Shown here: positions 9,089 to 17,500 of the stretch, in pieces | How positions within the stretch are numbered: position 1 is the stretch's first letter | Layout: each line of letters begins with the position of its first letter | Assembly: GCF_008831285.2 (NCBI RefSeq) | Contig: NW_022204959.1 | Span: forward strand, 10,001 to 27,500 | DNA from: Nymphaea colorata | Taxonomy: Eukaryota > Streptophyta > Magnoliopsida > Nymphaeales > Nymphaeaceae | Direction of reading: 5' to 3' | DNA: 17,500 nucleotides | Program-made: the position numbers and the translations under genes | Notes under the pieces: model-generated | Seen by the model: only the letters and a program-made list of their open reading frames with translations | The model's database searches: none | Told to the model about the DNA's origin: nothing

Positions 9089-11104
9089 TTATAGCGAAAC
9101 AAGTTGGGAAGAAGTTGTCAATAATAGATTACCGAGAGCAATAGGTAAAAGAGATTTCCACCCAAGATTTAATAGTTGATCCATTCTCAGCCTAGGTAAA
9201 GTCCATCTTGTTGAGATAGGAATGAACAGGAACAAATAAGCTTTAGCTAATGTAATGAGGAGACTAATTGTTGTTCCAAAGACTTCACTAGTTTTATTTA
9301 TTTCGAAAAGTTCAGTAATTGGTATATATGGAATAGGAAGATTCCACCCTCCCAAGTACAGAACTGTTACGAATAATGAAGAAACTAGTAAATTGAGGTA
9401 AGAAGCAACATAAAATAAACCAAATTTGATACCTGAATATTCAGTTTGATAACCTGCTACTAATTCCTCCTCGGCTTCCGGTAAATCAAAGGGCAATCTC
9501 TCGCATTCTGCTAGTGAAGAAATTATAAAAACTATGAACCCTATAGGTTGACGCCAAAGATTCCACCCCCAAAAACCATATTTTGACTGCGCCTCAACTA
9601 TATCAACCGTACTTGAACTGTTAGATAATCATAGTCGATGATAACATCACTGTTCCCATCTCTATTCCAGAACCGTACATGAGACCTCAGCTTCATACGG
9701 CTCCTCAATGGTCACGAATAAATCTAAGGTATGCTTCGGTATTACATCGGCATACCATAGGAAAAAAGAAAGATGAATCAAAATGCTCATAAGTGAACTA
9801 GACCAGTGGGATTCTGTCCGCGATAAGATAATAACAAATAAAAAGTACACTTCTGAATCCATCTCATCCTTTATTCTTTTTGCTGAGTTTCTTGTTCAGT
9901 AATAACTTAACTCGATCTTTCCATAAGATACAATAAATAGTCAATCCATTTTTCCTTCCTGTTCTTCTCTTCTTTCTCAGAAGGACTATACTATATAAAT
10001 AAAGGATTACTTCGTTCCTGATAGTTATTTTTAAATCAGTGGATAGGAGCTATACTCTGGATCGGGATCACGGGGAAGTACTTTTTGATCATTTCTACCA
10101 ACTTCAAGCCCTCATTATGACTCCTTTTATGTAATGTCAAAATATCCGTTTGGATACGTTACATTATCTCCATTACTAATCTTTTGTGTACCTTGGTGTT
10201 CCTAACCGTCCACTCAGTTTTGGTGGATCCTCGGTATGGTAATAAATACAAGAGTAAAAATTCCATACAGTTGATCTTTTGCGCCCGCTTCAAGTCCTGA
10301 TGGCTAATCGATACTTGGGGTAAACAGCTTCCGCTGCTTATGTTTAGCTCCACTTTACTCTCGTACGTAGGTAATGAGACTCGATCTTCTTACTGCGAAT
10401 TCATAAGCAGTTTTGTTTCACTCATATAACTATCTGGTTTAGTTCATAGATCCCAGTGATGAATAAAAAAGAGTTCTATCTATATATTCAATCAACCAAC
10501 TTCTTTCCTAGAAAAAGCAAAGAAAGAGGTAGGAGTGCGTATTCCAACGAATCACACGTAGAGATATTGATAACACACATGGAGTTAACGGTATTTCATA
10601 ACTTATAGATTGAGCAGCAGCTCGTAAACCACCTGAAAAGGAATATTTATTATTTGATCCATATCCGGACATAAGAAGTCCGATAGGGGCAATACTTGAA
10701 ATAGCGATCCATAGAGAAACACCTATACTGAGATCGGTTAGTACAAGGTGATGGCCAAAGGGAATTACTGAATAACTCAGTAGAATTGATACGACCGCTA
10801 CGGATGGGCCGACACTAAATAAACGAATATCTCCTCTAGATGGAAGAAGATCTTCTTTGAAAAGTAGTTTGACCCCATCCGCTAGAGCTTGAAGAATGCC
10901 CAGGGGGCCGGCATACTCAGGACCAATTCGTCGTTGTATCCCTGCAGATATTTTTCTTTCTAGCCACACAATTACTAATACCCCTATTGTGATTCCCAAT
11001 ACAAGAGTAACAATAGGTACAAGTAACCATATGAGCCCATAGGCCTCTTTTGAGGATTCCGATCTGAAAAAAGAATTGATAGCTTGTGCTTCTTCAATTA
11101 TCAT
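9089..11104 (-). CDS. ndhA: NADH-plastoquinone oxidoreductase subunit 1 (NdhA), two exons
   Basis: The CDS is the join of exon 1 (11104-10558, 547 nt) and exon 2 (9627-9089, 539 nt), 361 residues. It is the NuoH/ND1-type subunit that anchors the hydrophilic arm and shapes the quinone tunnel. The segment [20 protein letters not shown] (residues 59-78) and, in exon 2, [20 protein letters not shown] are conserved near the quinone site. Splice sites follow from the group II boundary GTGTG after CTAC and an AT intron end, which keep the reading phase (182 codons plus one base). The joint reads SISLLSNSS. The start at 11104 lies one base after the ndhH stop. Codons 15, 18, 157 and 187 are Ser and 175 is Pro where Leu is expected, so they are editing candidates. 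Confidence 0.95.
9628..10557 (-). other. ndhA group II intron
   Basis: A 930-nt intron. The 5' end is GTGTGATTCG (from 10557), fitting GUGYG. Near the 3' end, 9703-9668 folds as domain V: gagccgtatg at one side pairs with tacggttctg at the other, with the catalytic AGC at 9702-9700. Domain VI follows (gtgatg and catcgac around uuau), with a likely branch A 8 nt before the 3' splice site, and the intron ends in AT at 9628. It encodes no maturase; the two frames inside it have no recognisable homology. Splicing must rely on MatK and/or nuclear factors supplied in trans, as is known for plastid introns. Confidence 0.93.
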
Positions 11105-11105
11105 T

Positions 11106-12287
11106 TCAACGATCAACTTCTCCCATAATGATATCTATACTACCTAGTATTGTCATAATATCAGCCAATTTCATTCTTTTAACTAGCTGAGGAAGAATTT
11201 GCAAATTGATGAAACCGGGTGGACGTATTTTCCATCTCCAAGGAAAAACACTATTATCTCCTATCAGAAAAATACCTAATTCTCCCTTTGGGGCTTCTAC
11301 TCTCACATAAAGTTCTTGTTTTGACAATTCAAAACTGGGAGAAGGCTTTTTACTAATGAATCGATATTCAAAGTCGTTCAATTCTGAATCTTTTGTTCCA
11401 GCAAAGCGTCGGAATTCTAAATTTTCATAAGGTCCCCCCGGAATTCCTTCCAGAGCCTGTTGAATAATTTTGATGGATTCCGTCATTTCGCCAATTCTTA
11501 CTAAATAACGAGCTAATGAGTCTCCTTCTTTTTGCCATTGGACTTCCCAATCGAATTCATCATAACACTCATACCGATCGACTTTACGAAGGTCCCATTG
11601 GATTCCGGAAGCTCGTAGCATTGGTCCTGATAAACCCCAATTTATGGCTTCCTCTCCCCCAATAAAACCTACCCCTTCAACTCGTTCCAAAAAGATGGGA
11701 TTGCGCGTAATAAGCTTTTGATATTCAACAACTCCCGTTAAAAAATAATCGCAGAAATCTAAACATTTATCTATCCAGCCATGAGGTAAATCAGCAGCTA
11801 CCCCCCCGATACGGAAATAATTATGCATCATTCGCATACCTGTGGCAGCTTCGAATAGATCATATAACAATTCCCTCTCTCTGAAAATATAGAAGAAAGG
11901 AGTCTGCGCACCGATATCGGCCATAAAAGGTCCAAGCCATAACAAATGCGAAGCTATACGACTCAACTCCAGCATAATTACCCTAATATAGCTGGCTCTT
12001 TTAGGTACTTGAATATTTCCCAATTCCTCAGGTGCATTAACGGTTATTGCCTCCGTGAACATAGTAGCTAAATAATCCCAACGTGTTACATAAGGTAGAT
12101 ATTGTATAATTGTTCGGTTTTCCGCAATTTTTTCCATTCCTCTGTGTAAATAACCCAATATGGGTTCACAGTCGATAACATCTTCGCCATCTAGAGTAAC
12201 AATGAGTCGAAGAACACCATGCATTGACGGGTGGTGAGGACCCATATTGACCACGAGGAGGTCTTTTCTTGCGTCTGGTACAGTCAT
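11106..12287 (-). CDS. ndhH: NADH-plastoquinone oxidoreductase subunit H, 49-kDa type (NdhH)
   Basis: A 393-residue soluble subunit (NuoD/49 kDa) of the connecting arm that lines the plastoquinone-binding cavity. The GPHHPSMHG loop at residues 16-24 and the C-terminal [11 protein letters not shown] are fully conserved and the length is canonical. The start ATG at 12287 gives [16 protein letters not shown]; a GGAG sequence (plus 12299-12302) lies 11 nt upstream. The family's [NiFe]-hydrogenase cysteines are absent, as in all complex I relatives. The stop overlaps nothing but is only one base from the ndhA ATG, suggesting translational coupling. It heads the ndhH-ndhD cluster, with rps15 upstream. 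Confidence 0.98.
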   Translation of the reverse strand: MTVPDARKDLLVVNMGPHHPSMHGVLRLIVTLDGEDVIDCEPILGYLHRGMEKIAENRTIIQYLPYVTRWDYLATMFTEAITVNAPEELGNIQVPKRASYIRVIMLELSRIASHLLWLGPFMADIGAQTPFFYIFRERELLYDLFEAATGMRMMHNYFRIGGVAADLPHGWIDKCLDFCDYFLTGVVEYQKLITRNPIFLERVEGVGFIGGEEAINWGLSGPMLRASGIQWDLRKVDRYECYDEFDWEVQWQKEGDSLARYLVRIGEMTESIKIIQQALEGIPGGPYENLEFRRFAGTKDSELNDFEYRFISKKPSPSFELSKQELYVRVEAPKGELGIFLIGDNSVFPWRWKIRPPGFINLQILPQLVKRMKLADIMTILGSIDIIMGEVDR

Positions 12288-12296
12288 ATGTTTTTA

Positions 12297-12350
12297 TTCT
12301 CCGATTCCAATTCATTATTCCATTTCTCCGATCCCAATTCATTATTCCAT
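12297..12350. repeat. 27-bp tandem duplication in the ndhH leader
   Basis: Two 27-nt copies, 12297-12323 and 12324-12350, differ by one base (12306 t versus 12333 c). It lies in the 138-nt rps15-ndhH spacer just upstream of the ndhH ATG. Each copy carries the GGAG-like sequence (plus ctcc at 12299 and 12326), so the ribosome-binding candidate is duplicated; only the proximal copy is close enough to the ATG. Confidence 0.85.
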
Positions 12351-12425
12351 GAATTCCTGAAAATGAAACGAGGTTCATCCAAATTCAAGATCTAATGAAC
12401 CGAATAACTCAAACGAATTTCCAAA

Positions 12426-12689
12426 CTAACCAGTTTTTGGTTCTCGAATACCCAATTGACCAATTAATTCCCTATAACGCACTCGATTTTTCTTTGATAA
12501 ATAAACCAGCAGTCGTTGGCGTTTCCCCAGAATTTTCCGCAGACCCCTCTGAGATAAATAGTCTCTTCTGTGCAGTTTCAAATGTGAAGTAAGTCTCTCT
12601 ATCTTATTGGTAAAATTAAATACTTGGAATTCAACAGAACCCCTTTTTTCTTCTTGTGGAATAACGGATATGGGCGAATTCTTTACCAT
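12426..12689 (-). CDS. rps15: 30S ribosomal protein S15
   Basis: An 87-residue small-subunit ribosomal protein that binds 16S rRNA. The S15 signature is visible at about residues 33-64, [20 protein letters not shown] followed by [13 protein letters not shown] chose ATG 12689 ([20 protein letters not shown]) because it matches the family start; the frame continues upstream 25 codons with no homology. Length fits the usual 87-92. It lies between ycf1 and ndhH on the same strand. I see no disruption. Confidence 0.96.
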   Translation of the reverse strand: MVKNSPISVIPQEEKRGSVEFQVFNFTNKIERLTSHLKLHRRDYLSQRGLRKILGKRQRLLVYLSKKNRVRYRELIGQLGIREPKTG

Positions 12690-13130
12690 ACAAATAAATT
12701 CTTCTCTTTTTTTCTTTTTGTTCCCACGGATATAAATCTTCCCAATCAAGAATAATAATACCATTTATTTTGTTCTGGTGTACACAATAATCTGGATTGA
12801 TTCATATATTACTCTTTTTTCTATCAAACAAATCAAAATGAATATGAATAAATAATAACAATAAATTTATTCAGATACAAAGGGATGGTATATTCCTGGG
12901 CTCACGAAACAGAATGAAAGGGAAAGGGACCTAAAAAGATTCTGTCGATTCATTCCTAGGTCCAATTGATATGTGACTGAATCTTGTGTATCAGAGTCTA
13001 ACTGACTGAATCTTGTGTATCAGAGTCTAACTGACTGAATCTTGTGTATCAGAGTCTAACATAAGGTATGTATTTATTTGCATGTTCTCATATACCAGGC
13101 GCGTGATAAAGAGGGAAATTGATTGTAACA
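12690..13130. other. ycf1-rps15 spacer, no gene
   Basis: A 441-nt spacer with the triplicated 29-bp unit (12974-13060) and two modest inverted repeats: tgaataaat/atttattca (12845-12853 and 12865-12873) and ggaccta/taggtcc (12927-12933 and 12957-12963). These lie downstream of ycf1 and upstream of rps15 on the minus strand, where they could shape RNA ends. No coding frame is supported. Confidence 0.8.
12974..13060. repeat. Perfect 29-bp tandem repeat, three copies
   Basis: Three identical 29-nt units start at 12974, 13003 and 13032, each beginning tgactgaatcttgtgtatc and ending gtctaac. There are no mismatches between copies, which suggests recent expansion. There are no spacers between units, so it is a minisatellite and not a CRISPR array. 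Confidence 0.95.
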
Positions 13131-16100
13131 TCAGCGAATTCCAAATTGCTTATACATATGGATCCTTGACATACTGAAACGACTCCCATTATTGGTATCA
13201 AACCAATAACGATTCATACAGGCTAAATCTTCTAATCGATGAGTGGGCCAAAGAAACACTTTCCATTTTAGAGAGTTATTTGTATCTGTATCAAAATGCT
13301 TATCCCTATTTACAAATTTCTCAAACCCCTGCGCATTAGTCTTAGCTCTATTGCAAAATACTGGATTCTTATTCACAAGGTTCCTATTTCGGTAATTGAA
13401 ACGGCTTATAATTCTCAATTCTCTACGATGGCTAGGAGATAAAATATGTTCAGGAACAAGCAAATCATAATTATTATTGTCCCCATTCACACGCACTCCT
13501 CCGTGTCGTGCAATCGAGCCATTCAAGTCATTCTTATCAATATGTTTTTTTACCTGGTATCCTCGATTAGTTTGGTACTGAACCTTATGGGTCAATGAAA
13601 TAGCTATGGTTTGATACATAATCGAAATTCCATCCCATTTGATAGACAAACGAACCGGTTCAACAATAAATATTCCCCTTTTTATCAATTCTGGAAGAGA
13701 CAAATCCTTATTAATCAGCATTACATCTAGACCCATTTCTCCTCTTTGAATAGAGGATATAGCAATTTCATTCGGATTCATAAGTCTAAGCAGTAGACAA
13801 TATACCTTGATATTATTGGTCATTCTTTGATTGAAAGAATCACCCCATCGGAGTTGAAAAAGAAAATATTTTTTCAAAAATAAGTCTAGTTCCGCTTCCT
13901 TCTTGCTCTTGAATTTCTTTTTCTTTCTGCGTTTCTTAATATCTGAACCCGCGGAATTTGCTCCAACATCTTTTTTTTGGTTTCTTATATCAGATATAAG
14001 ATTTCCTTGGTGCTGTCGTTCTTTCTCGTCCCGGTTCCCATTCTCTAATTCAAGATATCCCTTTTGATTAGATTCTACTTTTGGTTTTGGATTAAATCTT
14101 TCTTTTTGATTAGATTCCACCTTTGGATCTATATAAAGATCGCTTGTTTTGTTTCCATGAAAATCAAATAGAAGCAATTTGATTGGTATGATCCACGGAT
14201 TAGTCTTATATCGATCGTAAAGCGGCACAAATTCTGGTAAGAACCAAGGGCGCAGATTCGATATAGTATGATCTAACATTTGTTCATTCATTCCCATCCA
14301 ATCAAAAAATAACTCTTTTTGCTTTGTTTGGATTTCTTGATGAATTCTGATATAAAGATAAAGAATATCTTTCTTATTGGTCCCAGTCTTAGTAGTTTTC
14401 TTTTTTTTATTAATGAAAGTTCTGATACCCGTACTAGTCCTAGTTTCAATATTGTTTCTAGGGTAAAAATTGGTGATTCTCAATTCCAAATATTTTCTAT
14501 CTAGATTTGGATCCCTATCAATTGTATATTTATCTTCTAGGCTATCATTTATAGTTGTAGCATAAAACGATTTGTATTTATGTGTATTGTAATTAGAAAT
14601 CTCTCCGTGCCTGTTTACTTGTAATGGTGATCCATAAATATTGGAGTCTTTCACATCTTCATAATTAAGATATTTATATGATAAAAGATCATATCTGTAG
14701 TGTTTTTTAATTTTTTTTTCGCAACTCGGACTCTTCAATAAGTCCAATTTATATTTATAATAATCCTTTTTACCGGAATGAATTAATTGGTCTTTTTCTT
14801 CATATGAACCCAATTTTGGTGAGTCGTTATTTTTAATCGTAAAATGCTGATTGACTTTCTTTCTCCATTTTAGAGGTGCTAATCTAGACCATTTGTCATG
14901 GGAGAAATTGTATTGATAATGGCTCTTTAACCAGTTTTTCCATTCACTCATTCCAGAATTCCGCAGTTTCTTGTGTTTTGATTCTGAATCAAATATTCCT
15001 CGTGTATGGAAATAGTCATGGAAATAGTCTTTTATTCTATCCTTAATAAAAGGATATGTTCTGTAGTAATGAAATATGGATTCTGACTTATATTTGTTAC
15101 TAACTTGGGTTTGCAATAATTTGTAAAACACATAGGCTTGAGACAAAGAAGATAAGTCGCAGTAAATCGGTGAATTACTATCACTACTTATATTAGTAGT
15201 ATAAGTAGAAAGAGATTTTACAGTCGAAATGAAGGGAATTATATTTGGATTCGTTTCATTAGTATCCTTTTCCTTTATTTCGTCATTGTAAGTGTATCCA
15301 TTTAAAGTATTTTTTGTTGAGTCAAGAAAAAATTGTGCATTGATCCTGTAAATGTTAGTGATACATAGAAGGATACCCATGTATATTCTTTCAATGAAAG
15401 ATTTCATAAAAGAGTTCCATTTAGAGATTAATGGGGCACTTCTTCTTTTTTTAGATATTTGAAAAATATGTTTCCGTGATTCGGTTCTTTTATTACTAAA
15501 ATTTCCCTTGTTAGTACTAATATCTATATCCTCAATATCTGGAGTTAGAGGTTTTTTTTTCTTGTCTTTTCTAATCTTTTCTACTTGATCCCAGATTTTG
15601 GTTGTCTTATCAGCCAGATCATTAATTTTTCTTTCTATCAGTGAATCATTTGTCCAATCTCCGGATACAATTATAATGGGTGATTCATGGATGATTTTTT
15701 TGGAATCTTTCTCATTTTGACTTGGTTCTTCATTTTGACTTGGGTCATAGACTCGCGTCACTAAGAAAAAGAGTTTCTTCACTTTTCTTTTTATAAATAG
15801 AACTATTTTGATAATCCATCTTATTTTTTCGTTGAGAATCTTTAGAAAACCTTTTATGTTGTCTTTTATAATTCTTAGAAAGAAAAAACCTGTCTTTTTG
15901 ACTTTTCTAATTTTTTTTTCGAGTGTTTTATTAATGGGTTCAAAAAAGAAAGGTTTTTTTCGGGGAGAGCCAAAGGGGACTTCTGTTTCCATCCCCCAGA
16001 TCGTTAAAAAACAGAAATTTTTTTGTTTTTTTCTTAGATCCTTATGATGGGATCGTAGCTTTTTTCTATGCCAAGGTTTCAGAGAGAAAGGAAATAGGAT

Positions 16101-17500
16101 TTTTATCTGAATACCGTCTGTTAACCAATCTTTTGGAAATTCTGTTTCCGATAATTGAACACCATTATATGTGCATTTGACATGCATTTCCCTACTCCAT
16201 TCGGTCAAATCTTCATACCACTCAGGGAATTGAAATAATAACATACGACCAATATTTTTAACTATTATCAATGAAGGTAATATGATGTATTTTCGAAGAA
16301 TCGAGTGGGTTACTAATATGGAACTCCTTATTGCTTGAGCAAATATAATATTATCCCAAGTTTCTGCTATTGCTATCCGTTCCTCCTCCTGTCTTTTATC
16401 CTCTTTTCTTTTATACTCCTCTTCGTGTTCTTTCTCCATTTTCTCTTTCTCTTTTGCCCCTTCACCCACATAATCAGATGTTTGTATTTTTGGGCTTTTT
16501 TCCTCCATCCAATTCCTAAAAATGAGGTTCATCATCCTTGAGATATCAAAAGAAAACAAAGGTGTTTTGTCTATTCTGTCAAAAAAAAGGGGGGAGTGTA
16601 CATCTGTTTGAAACATTTCCCAAGTGACTGTTTTACGTCTTTGAGCCCGCATCGACCCTTTGATTATATCACGACGAAAATCTGATTGTTGCGAGTAACG
16701 TATCAAGGCCATTTCATGTTCTTCTGCTTGATCACCATTTCCTTTTCCTCTTTGATCACCATTTTTGGCTTGATCACCCTTTTTCTTTTTGGCTTGATCA
16801 CCATTTCCTTTTCCTCTTTGATCACCTTTTTCGACTTGATCATCACTATTTTTTTCTTGATTACTATCGGTGGTATTACTGATATTATCAGTAGTATTAT
16901 TGATATTATCATTGGTATTAATGATATTATCAGTGGTAGTATTGATGATATTATCATTGGTATTAATGATATTAGTATCCTCATCGGTATCAGTGTCAGT
17001 ATAAATTACTACACGTTTGGCTTTTCTTGAACGAATCCCGTGATCCTCTGTGGATTCTTCCTGATCATCTTCTTCCTCCTCCTCCTCCTCCTCTTCTTCA
17101 AAATCCAAATCAGAAGTCAGTTTGTATAACCATCGAGGAACCTTTTTCTTAATTTCTTCAATTTGAAGATTACTCATTTTTTGATCATTCGGATCAGCTC
17201 TAACCATATCGAATACTTTTTCTTCTCCCCCAAAAGCAAATTGTTTGAAACGAGTTCTTGATTTCTCAGCTTCTTCAGCTTCTTCTGTAAATTCACCAAT
17301 TGAGACTGATGAATCCTCAATGCCTGTAGATAATGATTTTACGTCAAGTTTATATATTTCGTGTTCCAATTCTCGTTCAAACTCTCGATAATCCTTGGAA
17401 AAAAGGATACCATGAATCTTATTTATCCAAGCCATTTTGGTAGACCCCCGTGTGGAGGTAGTTGAATCATTCCTAATTGAATATAAATACCCTTTTTTTA
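13131..17500 (-). CDS. ycf1: TIC214 / Ycf1, 3' part, runs off the right edge
   Basis: The minus-strand frame ends at TGA 13131 and stays open to base 17500, about 1455 codons. The ATG at 17435 (MAWINKIHG) is internal: 21 open codons precede it to the edge, and in relatives the WINKIHG motif lies mid-protein after an N-terminal membrane domain that is outside this window. Ycf1 is the essential TIC214 component of the 1-MDa inner-envelope protein-import complex. Landmarks are [34 protein letters not shown], the C-terminal [19 protein letters not shown] and [20 protein letters not shown]. The protein is highly charged and divergent in between. An Asn/Asp/Thr- and Gly/Asp/Gln-rich insertion and a poly-Glu tract are described separately. 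Frame is intact. Confidence 0.96.
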   Translation of the reverse strand, partial: KKGYLYSIRNDSTTSTRGSTKMAWINKIHGILFSKDYREFERELEHEIYKLDVKSLSTGIEDSSVSIGEFTEEAEEAEKSRTRFKQFAFGGEEKVFDMVRADPNDQKMSNLQIEEIKKKVPRWLYKLTSDLDFEEEEEEEEEEDDQEESTEDHGIRSRKAKRVVIYTDTDTDEDTNIINTNDNIINTTTDNIINTNDNINNTTDNISNTTDSNQEKNSDDQVEKGDQRGKGNGDQAKKKKGDQAKNGDQRGKGNGDQAEEHEMALIRYSQQSDFRRDIIKGSMRAQRRKTVTWEMFQTDVHSPLFFDRIDKTPLFSFDISRMMNLIFRNWMEEKSPKIQTSDYVGEGAKEKEKMEKEHEEEYKRKEDKRQEEERIAIAETWDNIIFAQAIRSSILVTHSILRKYIILPSLIIVKNIGRMLLFQFPEWYEDLTEWSREMHVKCTYNGVQLSETEFPKDWLTDGIQIKILFPFSLKPWHRKKLRSHHKDLRKKQKNFCFLTIWGMETEVPFGSPRKKPFFFEPINKTLEKKIRKVKKTGFFFLRIIKDNIKGFLKILNEKIRWIIKIVLFIKRKVKKLFFLVTRVYDPSQNEEPSQNEKDSKKIIHESPIIIVSGDWTNDSLIERKINDLADKTTKIWDQVEKIRKDKKKKPLTPDIEDIDISTNKGNFSNKRTESRKHIFQISKKRRSAPLISKWNSFMKSFIERIYMGILLCITNIYRINAQFFLDSTKNTLNGYTYNDEIKEKDTNETNPNIIPFISTVKSLSTYTTNISSDSNSPIYCDLSSLSQAYVFYKLLQTQVSNKYKSESIFHYYRTYPFIKDRIKDYFHDYFHTRGIFDSESKHKKLRNSGMSEWKNWLKSHYQYNFSHDKWSRLAPLKWRKKVNQHFTIKNNDSPKLGSYEEKDQLIHSGKKDYYKYKLDLLKSPSCEKKIKKHYRYDLLSYKYLNYEDVKDSNIYGSPLQVNRHGEISNYNTHKYKSFYATTINDSLEDKYTIDRDPNLDRKYLELRITNFYPRNNIETRTSTGIRTFINKKKKTTKTGTNKKDILYLYIRIHQEIQTKQKELFFDWMGMNEQMLDHTISNLRPWFLPEFVPLYDRYKTNPWIIPIKLLLFDFHGNKTSDLYIDPKVESNQKERFNPKPKVESNQKGYLELENGNRDEKERQHQGNLISDIRNQKKDVGANSAGSDIKKRRKKKKFKSKKEAELDLFLKKYFLFQLRWGDSFNQRMTNNIKVYCLLLRLMNPNEIAISSIQRGEMGLDVMLINKDLSLPELIKRGIFIVEPVRLSIKWDGISIMYQTIAISLTHKVQYQTNRGYQVKKHIDKNDLNGSIARHGGVRVNGDNNNYDLLVPEHILSPSHRRELRIISRFNYRNRNLVNKNPVFCNRAKTNAQGFEKFVNRDKHFDTDTNNSLKWKVFLWPTHRLEDLACMNRYWFDTNNGSRFSMSRIHMYKQFGIR
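14062..14126 (-). repeat. Imperfect 23-nt in-frame direct repeat in ycf1
   Basis: Two 23-nt copies at 14062-14084 and 14104-14126 differ at two bases and are 42 nt (14 codons) apart. They encode the repeated peptide PKVESNQK. The reading frame is preserved. Confidence 0.7.
15006..15029 (-). repeat. 12-nt perfect tandem repeat in ycf1 (DYFH x2)
   Basis: atggaaatagtc is duplicated at 15006-15017 and 15018-15029, encoding DYFHDYFH. An in-frame slippage product. Confidence 0.75.
15712..15743 (-). repeat. 18-nt-period in-frame repeat in ycf1 ([12 protein letters not shown])
   Basis: tcattttgacttgg occurs at 15712 and 15730, a spacing of 18 nt, and encodes the doubled motif [13 protein letters not shown]. 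The frame is kept. Confidence 0.7.
16716..17000 (-). repeat. Low-complexity repeat-built insertion in ycf1
   Basis: About 95 codons between the conserved blocks [11 protein letters not shown] and [12 protein letters not shown] are made of two repeat families. One is Asn/Asp/Thr/Ile-rich (units such as IINTNDN and NNTTDN), with a perfect 29-nt repeat at 16901-16929 and 16946-16974, offset 45 nt (15 codons). The other is [12 protein letters not shown], with a perfect 35-nt repeat at 16726-16760 and 16792-16826, offset 66 nt (22 codons). All offsets are multiples of three, so the frame survives. The matching tobacco segment, as I recall it, is much shorter. Likely a disordered linker. Confidence 0.85.
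17065..17100 (-). repeat. Trinucleotide microsatellite encoding poly-Glu in ycf1
   Basis: A run of tcc/ctc/ttc triplets on the plus strand reads as ten consecutive Glu codons (GAG/GAA) on the minus strand, within DFE...EDDQEE. It forms a very acidic patch and is likely variable in length among individuals. Confidence 0.8.

Noticed and set aside
9662-10353. Two frames of 66 and 64 residues inside the ndhA intron, possible maturase remnants
   Set aside because: One overlaps intron domain V and neither shows reverse-transcriptase or X-domain features; they are chance frames.
12166-12378. A 70-residue minus-strand frame with a 9-residue internal repeat upstream of ndhH
   Set aside because: The peptide repeat is just the 27-bp leader duplication read in one frame, and the rest overlaps ndhH out of frame.
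12974-13060. CRISPR-like array
   Set aside because: The 29-bp units abut with no spacers, and this is a plastid genome; it is a tandem minisatellite.
16686-17030. A 114-residue plus-strand frame with a hydrophobic, membrane-like composition
   Set aside because: It is antisense to the repeat-rich part of ycf1; Asp/Asn codons read on the other strand as Ile/Leu/Val, which produces a false membrane-like protein.
13131-17435. A complete 1434-residue gene beginning at ATG 17435
   Set aside because: The same frame is open for 21 more codons to the window edge and the WINKIHG motif is internal in Ycf1, so this is the 3' part of a longer gene, not a truncated or new one.

Overview
This window is a land-plant plastid (chloroplast) genome segment, covering most of the small single-copy (SSC) region of an angiosperm. 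The support is the gene content and order, read left to right: ndhF(-, 5' two thirds), rpl32(+), trnL-UAG(+), ccsA(+), ndhD(-), psaC(-), ndhE(-), ndhG(-), ndhI(-), ndhA(-, one group II intron), ndhH(-), rps15(-), ycf1(-, 3' part). This is the canonical SSC order. Base composition is AT-rich and spacers are rich in A/T runs and short repeats. Neither single-copy/inverted-repeat junction is inside the window: ndhF is still open at base 1 and ycf1 is still open at base 17500. I cannot name the species; a eudicot-like angiosperm is a guess.

Layout: 1-1530 is the 5' part of ndhF, followed by a gene-free spacer of about 1.1 kb. 2649-4349 carries the only plus-strand genes (rpl32, trnL-UAG, ccsA). 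ccsA and ndhD converge on a spacer holding a perfect 23-bp hairpin. From 12287 down to 4713 runs the minus-strand cluster ndhH-ndhA-ndhI-ndhG-ndhE-psaC-ndhD, with rps15 and ycf1 upstream of it. The rps15-ycf1 spacer carries a perfect 3 x 29 bp tandem repeat.

Function: seven genes (ndhA, D, E, F, G, H, I) encode membrane-arm and connecting-arm subunits of the thylakoid NDH complex, which feeds electrons from ferredoxin to plastoquinone (cyclic electron flow, chlororespiration). psaC encodes the Fe-S subunit of photosystem I that reduces ferredoxin, so donor and consumer of ferredoxin electrons are co-transcribed. ccsA attaches haem to c-type cytochromes, rpl32, rps15 and trnL-UAG serve plastid translation, and ycf1 encodes the TIC214 import-complex protein. 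All reading frames are intact, so this looks like a functional, photosynthetic plastome rather than a nuclear or mitochondrial copy.

Nothing here is a new system. The points that deserve a second look are an ATG ndhD start where many plants need RNA editing; several Ser/Pro codons at positions where C-to-U editing is known or expected; the hairpins in the ccsA/ndhD and psaC/ndhD spacers; the tandem duplications; and a lineage-specific low-complexity insertion in ycf1.
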